Program-made: the position numbers and the translations under genes
The notes under the pieces: generated by a model
Databases searched by the model: none
What the model saw: the letters and a program-made list of their open reading frames with translations, nothing else
Told to the model about the DNA's origin: nothing
Origin: Tetragonia tetragonoides
Lineage: Eukaryota; Streptophyta; Magnoliopsida; Caryophyllales; Aizoaceae
Direction of reading: 5' to 3'
Assembly: GCA_038025085.1 (NCBI GenBank)
Contig: CM076147.1
Location: 7,908,001 to 7,972,000 of the forward strand
Length of the DNA stretch: 64,000 nt
In this document: in pieces, positions 43,615 to 54,987 of the stretch
Position numbering within the stretch: position 1 is the first letter of the stretch
Layout of the letters: each line of letters starts with the position of its first letter

Positions 43615-45815
43615 GGATGCTAATTTGGATAGAGCATCTGCTAATTGATTATCTTCCCGCGGAAAGTATGTGAAGGCTACCTCTTCAAAATTGTCAGGTG
43701 TACCTTATCCAAAAACTCCTGGTAGAGTGCCAGGCTCTCGCTATGAACTTTCCACTTCCTAGAAACTTGATTGATGATTAGCAGGGAATCCCCATAGACC
43801 TTGAGTACTCGGATGCCCATGCCTACAGCTGCTTCTAGACCGATGATACACGCTTCATATTAGGTTGCGTTATTAGTGACAGGGAAGTCATATTTTACTG
43901 AGATGGGAGTATGGGCTTCATCGGGAGATACTAGGAGCACTCCTCCGCCGTAACCTTTTTGGTTGGATGCCCCGTCAAAGTACATTTTCCAGCAATTTTC
44001 TTCAATTAGGGCCACATCTTCATCAGGGAAGTCATACTGCTCGTGTTCCTTGGCTGTGTGAGTGGGGTGCTCGGCCAAGTATTCTGAAACTGCGTGTCCC
44101 TTGATGGTCTTTGTAGGGTCAAACTTGAGATCGAATTCGGATAACAAAACCGTCCACCTCGCGAATCTTCCATTTAGGACTGGCTTCTCGAATATATACT
44201 TGAGGGGATTCATTCTTGACCTTACCAATACGGGATGATTGAGCATATAATGTCTGAGTTTCTTGGTGACCCTGACTAGAGCTAAGCAGGTCTTTTCAAG
44301 GCTTGAATATCTGGTTTCATAGTCAATGAATTTCTTGCTTAAGTAATATATAGCTCGTTCTTGATCTTCTATGGCTTGGGCTAGCATAGCCCCCATGGAA
44401 GTGTCGGTTACTGTCAAATAAAGGATCAGTGGCAGACCTTGCTTGGGAGGAGCAAGAATAGGTGGGTTGGCTAAATAATCTTTGATCTTATCGAACGCTT
44501 CTTGACACTGATCATCCCACTCGATTTTGACCCCCTTCTTCAACTTCTTGAATATGGGTTCACATGTTATGGTGAACTTTGATATGAACCGACTTATGTA
44601 TTGAAGTCGACCGAGGAACCCCCTAATCTCCGTGTAATTCTTGGGTGCCGGCATTTCAACTATTGCTTTGATCTTGGATGGATCAATTTCGATTCCCCTT
44701 TGACTGACTACATAACCCAACAGCTTGCCTGACGTGACTCCGAATGCACACTTTGGAGGATTCAGTCGGAAGTTGTACTTGCGTAACCTTTCAAAGAACT
44801 TGTGGAGCGCCTGAATATGCCCGTCTCCGCGCCTTGATTTCACAATCATATCATCCACATAGACTTCGGCTTCTTTATGCATCATATCATGTAACAAAGT
44901 GGTGGCTGTCCTTTGGTAAGTTGCACCTGCGTTTTTCAATCCAAAGGGCATGACCCTGTAGCAATAAGTTCCCCAAGGAGTTATGAACGTGGTTTTGCTC
45001 ATATCTTCTTCTGCCATCTGAACCTGATTGTACCCTGCGTAGCCGTCCATGAATGATAACAGGGCATACTCGGTAGTGTTGTCTACCAAAAGATCAATGT
45101 GGGGTAAAGGAAAATCGTCTTTTGAGCTAGCTTTGTTGAGGTCCCTGAAATCGACGCACATTCTGACTCGGCCATCCTTTTTTGGTACTGGAACCACATT
45201 GGCGATCCATTCAGGATAATCTGATACCACAATAAACCCAGCGGCAAGTTGCTTTTGTACCTCTTCCTTTATTTTCAATGCCCATTCTGGTCGGAGACGC
45301 CGTAGTTTCTACTTAACTGGTTTAGCATCAGGGTATAAAAGGATTTTATGCTCGGCTATGCTTATTTCAAGTCTTGGCATGTTCTTGTAAGACCAAGCAA
45401 AGACATCTGTGTACTGTTTCAAAAGTTCAACAAATTGCTCACGTTCTTGCTCTGTTAGGGATAATCCAATCCTTACTTCACAAGGTTCGCTTTCATTGCT
45501 TAAATTAATTAACTCTGTTTCCTCCACAATGGAGGTCTTTTGTTCATGATTAATTACTGCTTTTAGCAGATCTTTAGGCGACTCATTTTCATCATTGGGT
45601 TTATTAATAGCTAAACAAGGTAACAAATAAGCAGAAGGATTTTTTATTTTATTGATATTTGAATTGAAAACAGCAAGAAAGGCATCTGAATTTCCCTTCA
45701 CATTGACACTAGACTTAGAAAACGTAAAGGGGACACTCCCCGATCCTGACTCATCTTTAGGACCTAAGCTAGACACTGACTCTGACTGAGACTCGGAATC
45801 AGATTCTTCCATCAT
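43615..45815 (-). pseudogene. Reverse transcriptase and two RNase H domains of G1
   Basis: Copies element RNA into DNA. From 45815: a linker (EREQFVELLKQYTDVFAWSY), an in-frame TAG at 45309 in KPVK-stop-KLRRLRPEW, then RT with VVPVPKKDGRVRMCVDFRDL, MPFGLKNAGATYQR and the catalytic EVYVDDMIVKS. A classic RNase H (IYYLSKKFIDYETRYSSLEK) and a second RNase H beginning MYFDGASNQKGYGGGVLL follow. The dual RNase H is a hallmark of the Tat lineage. A TAA at 43860 and a frameshift near 43700 break the second RNase H. The 472-codon frame 43860-45278 is otherwise intact. No protease motif is visible upstream. Confidence 0.92.
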
Positions 45816-46182
45816 TGGTCCTTCCCTGGTAGATATCGTGACCTTTCGTCCATTCGGGCCAGTCCAGCTTACTTCGTTGCGCCATCCATTGTGAAATCTT
45901 CAGTAGTATATATTAGGTCGCAGGATTGAAGTTGTGATCATTGAGATCCATTACCTCTTCATTCATCTCAGGAGCTTCAGCCATTCTGGTTTTTTGGCCG
46001 AATAAAAGACCTAGCAGCTGGTTACCTGGCGCTTTGGTCCAATCTTGACTTGCCGGTTCTAAGGGGTGGTGTGCCTCCTCGTCCAATTGATTGCAGTCTC
46101 GGAGGATTTCAAAACCCGGGTGTGTGACCTTGGCTTCTTCGTCATAGTACGGCTCAGGGAAGCCGTAATATGGGCAGTAGTC
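45816..46182 (-). other. Gag-RT spacer of G1 without a recognisable protease
   Basis: The gag frame continues past a TGA at 46183 for about 90 codons (DYCPYYGFPEPYYDEE) before another stop near 45910. No Asp-Thr/Ser-Gly protease motif is seen here or in the gag end, where a protease would be expected. Confidence 0.55.
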
Positions 46183-47431
46183 TCATTCTGTGATGAACTG
46201 GGCATTTAGAGTGTGGCTATAAGGTGGGATGACTTGTTTTCCCTTAAATTGTTTTCTTTGTTTCAGGGCTTGATCGTGGATTTCTTTATTAGTAGGTTGG
46301 TAACCAAGTCCAAAGGAGTTGTTTTTGGCTTTGAATTTGAAGGTGGTGGGCCCTTGTCCATGTCTTCCTAGACCCATACCCGGTATGTACCCTTGCTTCT
46401 TGAGAAAACCATTAACATGAGGGTTTGAGTGTGGCATGAACGGGACCTGATCTATTTCCAGCACGTTGACTTCGGGTTGTGATTCATACTTACGTATGGT
46501 GATCTTGAATATATGGGACTTTGGAGGAGAGACAATTCCGGAATCAATGATGAACTGGATGTCACACTTCAGGCGATGACATTGATCAGTGAGGTGGCCA
46601 AAGCATCTGTGATACCTACAATAAAGGTAATGATCCTCCTCTTCTGGTAAGATCCCTTCCAGGAACCGGAGATCTCCACGACGAAGTAAGGCTGACATAA
46701 CATCATGAATAGGTACTGCCAGTGGCGTGAATTCACGGGTAGGAATGCTTGACTTTTTCTTGGAAAACCAATGATGCGCGGGCCACATAGTCCCTTCATC
46801 AATGAACGCTTGGATTTTGTACCTCAGATTCATGCAGTCATTGGTGTGATATCCGCAGACTCGGCAGTATTCGCAGTAGACGCTTGGGTTTCCATTTTCC
46901 GGGATGAGTTCATGAGTGGGTCCTACTGGATGCATGTAGCCATATACCCCTCATTTGTTGAAAAATGTGTTCTTGAGGCCAACAGGGTTGCCCCTGATCA
47001 AGAATCACTTTGCCACCTTCTAGAACCTTAATTCTTTGTTCCAACCTAGCGACCGTTTTCTGTAACATTTTGATATCTAAGTGATAGATAACTATATATT
47101 GCGTTAGGTGCTCAATATCGTTTTGTGCTTCAACAAGGGCCTGGATTGGCTTGCCTGCGCTTCTGTACTCAACGAGGCGCGGGGTTTCATCAGGATCAAG
47201 GCCTACTTGGATTTTGGCCTCTCGAAGTGATCGGTCCAGTAGTTCACCCAAATCAAGGGATTCATCTTGAGTATCAAGTATCGACTCTCTTGAAGTTTCG
47301 CGGATTGGATATACAGTTGTCACAAAATGAGTTTTGATTTTCTTAGCATTCTTGCCCATTTCCGACCCTGGCATGAGGAGAGATTCTTTCTGTGTATCTT
47401 CAGCTGAGGAACGCTTGATGGACCCTGGCAT
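46183..47431 (-). pseudogene. Gag of G1: coiled coil, two zinc knuckles, G-patch, no capsid domain
   Basis: The best start is MPGSIKRSS at 47431. An N-terminal coiled-coil stretch (DIKMLQKTVARLEQRIKVLE) runs to a frameshift near 46920. The second frame has HPVGPTHELIP, a Cys-rich knuckle (CEYCRVCGYHTNDC), a CHHC knuckle (CRYHRCFGHLTDQC), and a G-patch (GYIPGMGLGRHGQGP) near its C-terminus. The capsid-type domain present in H (FKGTDDPQDHIRAF region, about 200 residues) is missing. G-patch domains bind RNA or helicases (family knowledge). G2 has the same capsid-less arrangement. Confidence 0.8.
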
Positions 47432-48467
47432 GATCTGAACGAGTAGAAGACCATTTAGAATCAAAAAGACCACGAGACTCTCATCAAACAAAAATGTTGA
47501 CCCACATATAGAAAAACACATTGTCCTAAAAAAAAGGTCATTAAGCCTAAATGCCCAAATATTTTCCTAATATCAAAGGAAAATAAAGTCAATGAACGAT
47601 AATAAGAAAAAGATGGAGTATCCTATTTTTTATTTTTTCTAGACTCAAAGAAAATGAAAAATGGGATAAAAAAAAATAAAAGAATTTCGGTCTTTTTTTT
47701 AATTTTGATTTTCGGCGGCTATTTTTATTTTTGCCGATTTTTTTTTTTGTTTTTGATTTTTCCTTTTTTTTTGACCGAATCTGAATTACATCAAAAGAAA
47801 AGGAAAATAAAGAAATAGAAAAAGGGAGAGGGAAAATTGAAAGACTGACTCTTTTTTTTCTAAAAAGAACCTAGAAAATTGTTCATGACTTTTTAGAATA
47901 TATCATCGGGAAAATGATGGGTGTTCATTGAATTTGAATTCTCGCACCATTTTTGGGCATTAGGAACTAGCTAAAAATAAAAGAAAAGACTCCTAGCACG
48001 TAAGTACATGTTGGCACATAACCACGATATTCATGCATTCAGCCAAGCATTACAATGACATAATTACAGGCAAAACATGTGATCACACGGACATTACAAC
48101 GACACATTCACAACAAGCAAGCGAATGCACGAATGTGGGCTAGAGGCTTTTGGCTCCTGTGAGGTTACCACGACAAATTACAATTTTCGTTCGGCGGATG
48201 GTCGACACATCAATTGTAATTCTTTTCATCAACATGGATTGATGAGTCTTGGGTGAGGAAGCGTTGATTTGCACAATAGGACAACTGTATATTCCTTTAG
48301 ATATACAGGTTGTCTACAAGTTGCGACAAAAAACTTCCTCGAGGGTCGATAAGGGTCAAAAGGTTATGCCAAAGCACATGCAAATGATGCAAATGATGCA
48401 ATATATGGAACATGTTATTAAACAATTAAGCAAACTTGACTTTCGAGTCTCACCCTCTTAAATAAAT
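47432..48467 (-). other. Leader of G1 between PBS and gag
   Basis: AT-rich with long T and A runs at 47620-47770. About 1 kb is closely similar to 52265-53220 of G2. No coding capacity supported. Confidence 0.7.
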
Positions 48468-48484
48468 CCCCAGTGAAGTCACCA
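48468..48484 (-). promoter_or_regulatory. tRNA-Arg primer-binding site of G1
   Basis: On the minus strand TGGTGACTTCACTGGGG, one base inside the LTR end (CTTACA). Confidence 0.8.
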
Positions 48485-48485
48485 C

Positions 48486-48830
48486 TGTAAGGACCCGGGA
48501 TTTTCGTCCAATCCAATGTTATTGGTTTCCACAGAGTACGTCCTTATAGAAAATTTGTAAGTTGGGGGTTTAGATAAGTTCAAGGGAACATCGAGTTAGA
48601 AAAGATTTTGTAAAGACTTGAATTGAATAAAAACCATGAAAGAGATCACAAATCTGCTATCGGCGTTTTATCGAAGGGACAAACCGAAGGGACAACCCAA
48701 TAGCACGATAAGTGAAATGATCATGTTTTTAGAAAGACTCCCGCTCATATAGAACATATGAGTACCCAAGAATAATAGGATCGGGGGCGAAGGTACGATG
48801 TGGGAAGGTGTTAGGCACCTAACTCGCCCT
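48486..48830 (-). repeat. 5' LTR of G1 (3' part only)
   Basis: Ends CTTACA next to the PBS and matches 53239-53585 of G2, including the hairpin motif at 48802-48819. It is cut at about 48830, where DUF7745-like gene sequence of G2 begins. Confidence 0.85.
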
Positions 48831-49371
48831 GCAGGTCCTGTTATCCGTTGGCATGTATCCTGGTGGAGCTTGACTTCCTTAGTTGCTTGTGACAATTTGG
48901 TTCCTCATACTACCATATTGGGTCTCTACAGGACTACTTTCTTCTTCCCCTCTAGGGTCATGAGGCAATACGGGTTAAAGCAGGTTATCCCTCGTCAGGA
49001 GACTACGAGACCAAGCTTTGACCACTGAATTTGCTGCGGATTGGGGAAAGTATTGGCGTAGCCGGGACCATTGGACTGTACTTTGGGTGATTGCCCCAAC
49101 TCAAGTTTTTGAGACCTACTTGAGCTGGCTTTCCTGCAGTGATGGAGAAGCGAGACGAGCCCTTCGTCATGAGGAGTGGGACCAACAAAAGCCTAAGTAT
49201 GACTCAAGAACATGAAGCAAGAAAAGAAAGGAAGGGCCTCACGTGGGAGGCTATAACGTACTGAAGAGAGGCAAGCCCCCAGCTCAAGAAAGCGATCACA
49301 GGTCGTCCTCAAGCCAGGGTCCTTCAAAGAAGAACTCTTCAATGAAGCCTTCTAAAGGGAAGAAGGATTAA
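48831..49371 (+). pseudogene. DUF7745-like antisense gene, 3' fragment (G2)
   Basis: Matches the last 180 codons of the 40638-41984 gene. It keeps TGG (RWHVSWW) at the position of the shared TGA stop in G1, showing that Trp is ancestral. A small deletion near 49010 shifts the frame, and a TGA follows the SRT codons near 49213. Confidence 0.75.
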
Positions 49372-49507
49372 AGTAGTTTTCTTAGAAAGCAAGTCTAGTT
49401 TTAAAAAAATAATAATAAGAATAAGAATTTGTTTAGCTTAAACCCTCATAGTTGCACTTATTATTTTTTCTTTGTAACTTAGGAAGTTTAAGTTCTGCAA
49501 TGTAAGC

Positions 49508-50430
49508 TTATTCCATTCCGTAGACTAAGGAATAAGGTGTTGCTCCCGTAGAGGACCTTATGGATGTCCTATATCCACAAAGGGCAAATGGGAGTTTTAT
49601 GGGCCAATCTTTGTAATTTTCTATCATCTTTTCAATGATAGTCTTGAGGTTTTTGTTGGCGGCTTCTACTGCGCCATTGGTTTGGGGACGGTAAGGGGAT
49701 GATTTGTGGTGTTGGATTTCGTAGTTTTTGAGAAGGGTGGTTGTTTCGGCTTTGAAATAGGATCCATGGTCACTGATGATTTCATGCGAAACGTCGTATC
49801 GGCAAATGATGTTGTTCATTAAGAATTTGGACACTTGTTTGGAGGTAAGGACGGCATAGGATTGGGCTTCGACCCATTTGGTAAAATAGTCTATGGCTAC
49901 TAGGATGTATTCATGTCTTCCCGAGCCTTTTGAGGTGATCTTACCAATGATATCTATTCCCCATGCGGAAAACGGCCAAGGGGATGTGAAGTTGTGGAGC
50001 ATTGAGGGTGGCATATGCAGCAGGTTGGCATATATCTGACACTTCTTGCACTTCTTGACATAGTCGTAGCAATCCCTTTCCATAGTGGTCCAATAGTATC
50101 CTAGTCGTAGGACCTTTCTAGAGAGCATTCGACCATTTATGTGTGGCCCGCACACACCATTGTGTAACTCATCCATAATCTCTGCGGCTTTTTCGGAGTT
50201 CACGCATCTGAGGTTGACCCCGTTGTGGGATTTTTTTTTGTACAGAACCCCCTTGTATTCTATGTATTGCGCCGCTAAGAGACGTTGAGCTCTTAGTAGT
50301 GCGTCTTGAGGGTGTAATCCTTTGAAGACATCTTAGTACCAAGGATCTTCTTCGATCGGAGCCAGGGTCATATCTGCGTCGAGGTGGTTGCAGAAAGCTG
50401 GCTCACTTCTTCATTGTGGAGTGGCATCGT
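49508..50430 (-). pseudogene. Integrase of G2 with intact catalytic core
   Basis: The 231-codon frame 49508-50203 has the His-Cys zinc region (HINGRMLS, KKCKKCQIY), D-D-E (WGIDIIG, IISDHGSYFKAE, QTNGAVEAANK) and an unbroken transition into MIENYKDWPIKLPFA, where G1 is frameshifted. Upstream (50204-50430) is a broken continuation toward the second RNase H. The C-terminal domain is deleted at 49508. Confidence 0.88.
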
Positions 50431-50986
50431 TGAGGGAGTTGAGTTACTCAAATTCCTGTAAAAAGTGATGATCTGCATTCTTGCTTTGCGAAGTTTACTT
50501 ACATTGCTTAAATTGGTTAGTTAATGATCTGTGCAACTTTGTGTTCATTGGATTTATCAATAGCTAAACAAGGAAAAAAATGAGTAAGAGGAATTTTTAT
50601 TGATTTGCACAAAGAGATAAGCACACATGACTTTAGAGAAGAGGGTCTCTAATTCCCGTAAAAAAGAAACTAGACTTAGAAAGAAAAGTAAAAGGGGAAC
50701 ACCCCCTGTTCCAGACTCAACCTAAAGATTTAGCTAAGATCCTAACTCGACAAAACTTGGGGACTCAGACTCGATTCCTCTAGCTCTTGCGGGTAGCCAA
50801 CTAATTTCAGGCCTCATCGTCAACATTGCCATCTCTTAGTGGTTGCGGAACCTCTCCTCTATCAATGACACCTTGGACGTCGTCCTTTAGGCGCAGGCAA
50901 TCGTCTGTATGGTGCCTGAATACTCGATGATACTTGCAATAGGGTCGGTTTTCTCCCGGTTCCGATTTGGCATCTTCCAAAGGGAT
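50431..50986 (-). other. Linker remnant between gag and the RT deletion in G2
   Basis: Matches the region upstream of RT in G1 (around 45480-45760), for example a cattgcttaaatt word and the aacaagg region. Stops prevent a frame. RT itself is deleted. Confidence 0.55.
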
Positions 50987-52252
50987 TCAAGGTTGAATGT
51001 CACCTCTCCATACTAGTGCGTTCATAACAGCTTCCATTGGTGCAAAGAGAGGGGTGTACTTTTCTTGGCTATGACGATACCAGCTGACTGTCCAAGTGAA
51101 CGGTGGCAACATTATCCTTTGGTCAATGAAACGCAAGACTAGCCCCTTAGAGCGCCTGCACTGATTGATGTGGTGTCCCTCAACCGCGCAGTAGGTACAG
51201 CTTAGAAACGGATTCCCGTCTCTCGGAAGGAGCCTTGACGTGGGTGTCCTCGGACGAACATACCTGTAATTGGACATTTTGTGATAGAGGAGGTCTTGGC
51301 GCCACCAAGTTTCTTCTTTTGTCGAGATGACCGCATTCCTGCTCTTAGAGGTGCGCTCTTCTAGGATTTCAACCTTTTCTCTTATTTCTTGAATCCCATG
51401 GATTATACGACGCAGACTTTCTTGTATCTTATTTTTATCATCATTCGTTTTGTCGTTTTTCAAGTCTGGTCCTTCTTCATAGGATTTCTGGGAAATCAAG
51501 GTGATCTCCTCACCATAAATGAGGTGAGAGTAATCTTTGGGATCCTCAGCTGTAATATGGTTGATAGCACCCAGGAGGTTGTCAGCACTTTCGGTTCCTT
51601 CAGCTTTAGGAAATGGTAGAGTGCCATTGTCTATTTCGTCTTGGATTATATGTTTAGGAGCCCAACAGTTGTTTGTGTCATGCCATTTCCCTTGATGGTA
51701 CTTGCAATATTCATCTTCTTTCCAGTTACGACCCTTGAGAATTGGTTCTGGAGTGGGACCTACGGGTCGTAGCATATCCTTGTCCACTAACCTCTAGAAA
51801 GCTGTACCGAGAGTTATCCCTAATGGAGCGAATTCCCTCTTTGGCTTGTTTCGGGGTGTGAGGTATTCTCTTGGCGAGACATTGGAGGAAGATTCGCCGC
51901 TCTTACGTTTCCTTTCCGGCTCTTGAAGAATAGGATCAGGCTTTCCCGGAGTTATGGATTTTCGGTTTTCAGATGAAGGGACGAACATGGGTGTATCCCA
52001 TAACTGTCTTGACTTAATGTTGGTGATGTCAGCTTCCAACCTGTCTACTCGATCAGTCATCTCAACGAGATATTCCTGAACTGTTCTGATCATGGTGCAA
52101 TCGAGGTGGTTTGAATCAATGTGTTGTAGAAAGTTGAATGGAACCTCAGTAAGTCTTTCATCTTTGGATCCTATCCTGAATAGGAAGCACGAAGCACTTA
52201 GTAACATGAAAAAGACCATGAGACTCTCATCTAAGCAAAAGTTGACCCACAT
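50987..52252 (-). pseudogene. Gag of G2: two zinc knuckles, no capsid domain, one TAG
   Basis: The first half (51794-52252) holds a coiled-coil stretch (VEMTDRVDRLEADITNI) and FAPLGITLGTAF, then an in-frame TAG at 51794. The same frame continues with DKDMLRPVGPTPEPI, a CHHC knuckle (CKYHQGKWHDTNNC), a second coil (IQEIREKVEILEERT) and a CCHC knuckle (CTYCAVEGHHINQC). The capsid-type domain seen in H is absent, as in G1. The start is uncertain, since the 5' part overlaps leader sequence conserved with G1. Confidence 0.75.
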
Positions 52253-52264
52253 ATAGAAAAACAC

Positions 52265-53220
52265 ATTGTCCTAGAAAAAAGGTCCTTAAGCCTAAATGCC
52301 CAAAGATTTCCCTAATATCAAAGGAAAATAAAGTCAATGAACAAAAATAAGAAAAATAGAAAAAGACTGACTATCCTATTTTTTTTATTTTTCTAGACTC
52401 TAAGAAAATTAAAAATGGGATAAAAATAAAAAGAATTTCGGTCTTTTTTTTTTTGATTTTTTTTTCATTTTCGGCGGCTTTGTTTTTTATTTTTGCCCTT
52501 TTTTTGTTTTTGATTTTCTTGTTTTTTTTACCGAATCTGAATTACATCAAAAAAAAAAAAAAAAATGAAATAGAAAAAGGGAGAGGGGAATTTGGGAGAC
52601 TGACTCTTTTTTTTTGCTAAAAAGGTCCTAGAAAATTGTTCATGACTTTTTAGAATATATCATTAGGAAAATGATGGGTGTTCATTGAATTGAATTCTCG
52701 CACCATCTTTGGGCATTAGGAACTAGCTAAAAATAAAAGAAAAGACTCCTAGCACGTAAGTACATGTTGGCACATGATCACGATATTCATGCATTCAGGC
52801 AAGCATTACAACGACATAATTACAGGCAAATATGTGATCAGACGGACATTACAACGACACATACACAACAAGCAAGCGGATGTACGAATGTAGGCTAGAG
52901 GCTTTTGGCTCCTGTGAGGTTACCACAACAAATTACAATTTCCGTTCGACGGATGGTCAACACATCAATTGTAATTCTTTTCATCAACAAGGATTGATGA
53001 GTCATGGGTGAGAAAGCGTCGGTTTGCATGATAGGACAACTGTATATTCCATTAGATATACGGGTTGTCTACGAGTTGGGACACAAACTTTCTCGAGGGT
53101 CGATAAGGGTCAAAATTGTGCCAAAGCACATGCAAATGATGCAAATGATGCAAAAGTATGGAACATGTTATTAAACAATCAAGCAAACTTGACTTTCGAG
53201 TCTCACCCTTTTAAATAAAT
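52265..53220 (-). other. Leader of G2
   Basis: Near-identical in layout to the G1 leader, with T-rich and A-rich runs at 52370-52570. Noncoding. Confidence 0.7.
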
Positions 53221-53237
53221 CCCCAGTGAAGTCGCCA
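53221..53237 (-). promoter_or_regulatory. tRNA-Arg primer-binding site of G2
   Basis: TGGCGACTTCACTGGGG on the minus strand, one base inside the LTR end CTTACA. Confidence 0.8.
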
Positions 53238-53238
53238 C

Positions 53239-53948
53239 TGTAAGTACCCGGGATTTTCGTCCAATCCTCATATGTATTGGTTTCCACGGAGTACGTCCTT
53301 ATAGAAAATTTGTAAGTTGGTGGTTTAGATAAGTTCAAGGGACCATCGAGTTAGAAAAGATTTTGTAAAGACTTGAATTGAATAAAAACCATGAAAGAGG
53401 TCACAAATCTGCTATCGGCGTTTTATCGAAGGGACAAACCGAAGGGACAACCCAATAGCGCGATAAATGAACTAATAATGTTTTTAATTAGAAAGACTCC
53501 CGCTCATATAGAACATATTAGAACCCAAGAATATAGAGTTCGGGGGCGAAGGTACGAGGTGGGAAGGTGTTAGGCACCAAACTCGCCCGTTTTATGACGG
53601 CCTCTACTAACTCAAGTTTGCTTAATAATTTAAAGACATAATTCCCATGCAAAATAGGATTAACAACCTAGACTTAGACTATTAATTGGTTCACCACAAG
53701 CATCACAACATTTATTTTAACCCTTGTTTTAGACATGCATTTGATTGGCTAGTTGAGCATTACAACAGCTAAACATGCTTGGAAGGACAATATTTAGGAA
53801 GCAATAAAAACATTATTCTAGCATGATATCTACATTTTGACTACTAGAAAATAAACAATTAGGCAATTTATTTAATTTGAGCCCTAAGAAGTTAGTACCT
53901 GAACTGTAGGTTATATTTGACAAGAATAGTAAAAGACAAGATCTCAAG
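53239..53948 (-). repeat. 5' LTR of G2 (5' part lost)
   Basis: Carries the hairpin motif at 53561-53578 and the uninterrupted target of the LINE (ctacattttgactactag, near 53831). It matches G1 as far as caagatctcaaga and then switches to copia sequence, so about 0.6 kb of LTR including the promoter is missing. Confidence 0.85.
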
Positions 53949-54373
53949 AGAGCCTCGTTGCTCTTAATGATTTCAGACCCAAAAGGAAGTTTGGGTAGAC
54001 GAAATTGTAGTGGACCTGTTGAAAATCACCTACGTGAGTGTGAAGGTTTGGCCACCTTCTATGAAAGATATTTGGGCTATCTTTCTAGAGCATTCATGAG
54101 TACCCGAGGTTCTCTTGGCCGTTTATATGTGTTGATTATCGCGGGACAAAATCTCAATAAAGTGATAAGGTGCCTGTCTTGGGGTGTCACCTTTACGTCC
54201 TAGAGTTCAAGAGTAACTTCACTCCTTGATGTTCGGTATGACCTCAATTCACTATGTGTTAATTCAAATCGCAAGATATTAGCACTTAAGTGCCGAGTCA
54301 TTTGTTTGCTCAGGAAACTTTGCTCATTCATTCTCTTTGGAAATCTTATCTCTCTTTCGCATTGGTGGGGGAT
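53949..54373 (+). mobile_element. 3' untranslated end of a Ty1/copia element
   Basis: Plus-strand sequence leading into a PPT (TTGGTGGGGGATT, 54361-54373). An 81-codon frame at 53958-54203 has no recognised domain. Assigned by the PPT-LTR order that follows; gag-pol is absent. Confidence 0.5.
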
Positions 54374-54987
54374 TGTTGTAAACAATGCTCAGAGTTGGAG
54401 TTTGGTTATGACCAATATGAGTTTGGTTTCACCCAATCGTATTCAGATTCGCGAGATATTAATTGCGGAAATCTCGGAATCAATTAGATCCGTAACTGTT
54501 GTTGTAATATTTTATTTTTGGATATAACAGCTCCTAATCTTCATCCCAATATCTTTATTGTGATATTATATCCTTGATCTCCAAATCAATTGATTTCCTT
54601 GATTCTCTCCCCATTAATTATGTTATTTGATTTCCTATTGATGGAAAATTTTCAGCCCTCTTTTGGCTATAAAAGCTCTATCAATATTGCTGGAAAATAC
54701 ACAAGAGAAACACGTTCATCTTCCTTTCTCTCTCCCTCATATATTCCCATTATTCCTGAGCAAGTTGAGTTTTGTTCCAATCCTTCCTCGTGAGTGCACA
54801 CGAGTAAGGGTGTTGTGTTAACCTTGGGAAGCGAGCACTGGGTGATCGATTTGCACCTAGATAGAGGCGAAATCGCTTTTAAGGCAGTGGTTAATCCCAC
54901 GGCGCAGCAAGTTACTTTCGTGTTCTGTTTTTGTAAGCTGATCTTTGGGACTGACCAAACATATGTTTGGGTACACCTATACTAACA
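54374..54987 (+). repeat. LTR of a Ty1/copia-type element (614 bp)
   Basis: Starts TGTTGTAAAC right after the PPT and ends ACTAACA, giving TGTT...AACA termini. It contains a TATA box (TATAAAAG, near 54668). Boundaries are inferred from the termini; the second LTR is not in the window. Confidence 0.6.

Larger units (their letters stand above)
31377..43986. repeat. 12.6-kb tandem duplication, unit 2
   Basis: Second copy of 18789-31376; the intact pol continues beyond 43986. Differences from unit 1 are scattered single bases plus small indels, including a 20-bp extra tandem segment near 32450 and a 2-bp insertion in PMD intron 4. Divergence looks below about 1 percent by eye; it was not counted. 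Confidence 0.95.
17222..48830 (-). mobile_element. Element G1: Tat/Ogre-type gypsy element with antisense genes, nested insertions and a tandem duplication
   Basis: Read on the minus strand: partial 5' LTR (48486-48830), PBS (48468-48484), leader, gag, RT, two RNase H domains, integrase, the two antisense genes, repeats, PPT, and 3' LTR (20186 down to 17222). A LINE (17541-19490) interrupts the 3' LTR and a copia-like element (21013-23891) the 3' region. A 12.6-kb tandem duplication (18789-31376 and 31377-43986) doubles everything from mid-LINE to mid-RNase H. Without the duplication and insertions the element would be about 14 kb, within the usual size of this lineage. Confidence 0.85.
48831..53948 (-). 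mobile_element. Element G2: internally deleted relative of G1
   Basis: Read on the minus strand: partial 5' LTR (53239-53948), PBS, leader, gag, short linker, integrase, and the 3' end of the antisense DUF7745-like gene. Deletions removed RT and both RNase H domains (junction near 50430) and the integrase tail (junction near 49510). The 3' LTR, PPT and PMD-like gene are gone. Confidence 0.85.

Noticed and set aside
31321..43986. Assembly artefact as the sole explanation of the tandem copies
   Set aside because: The copies differ by scattered substitutions, a 20-bp indel and private stops, and the breakpoints share only 3 bp. Read support is still needed.
53958..54203. 81-residue ORF as a host gene
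   Set aside because: No recognisable domain; it lies between a truncated LTR and a PPT-LTR boundary, so it is probably the tail of a copia element.
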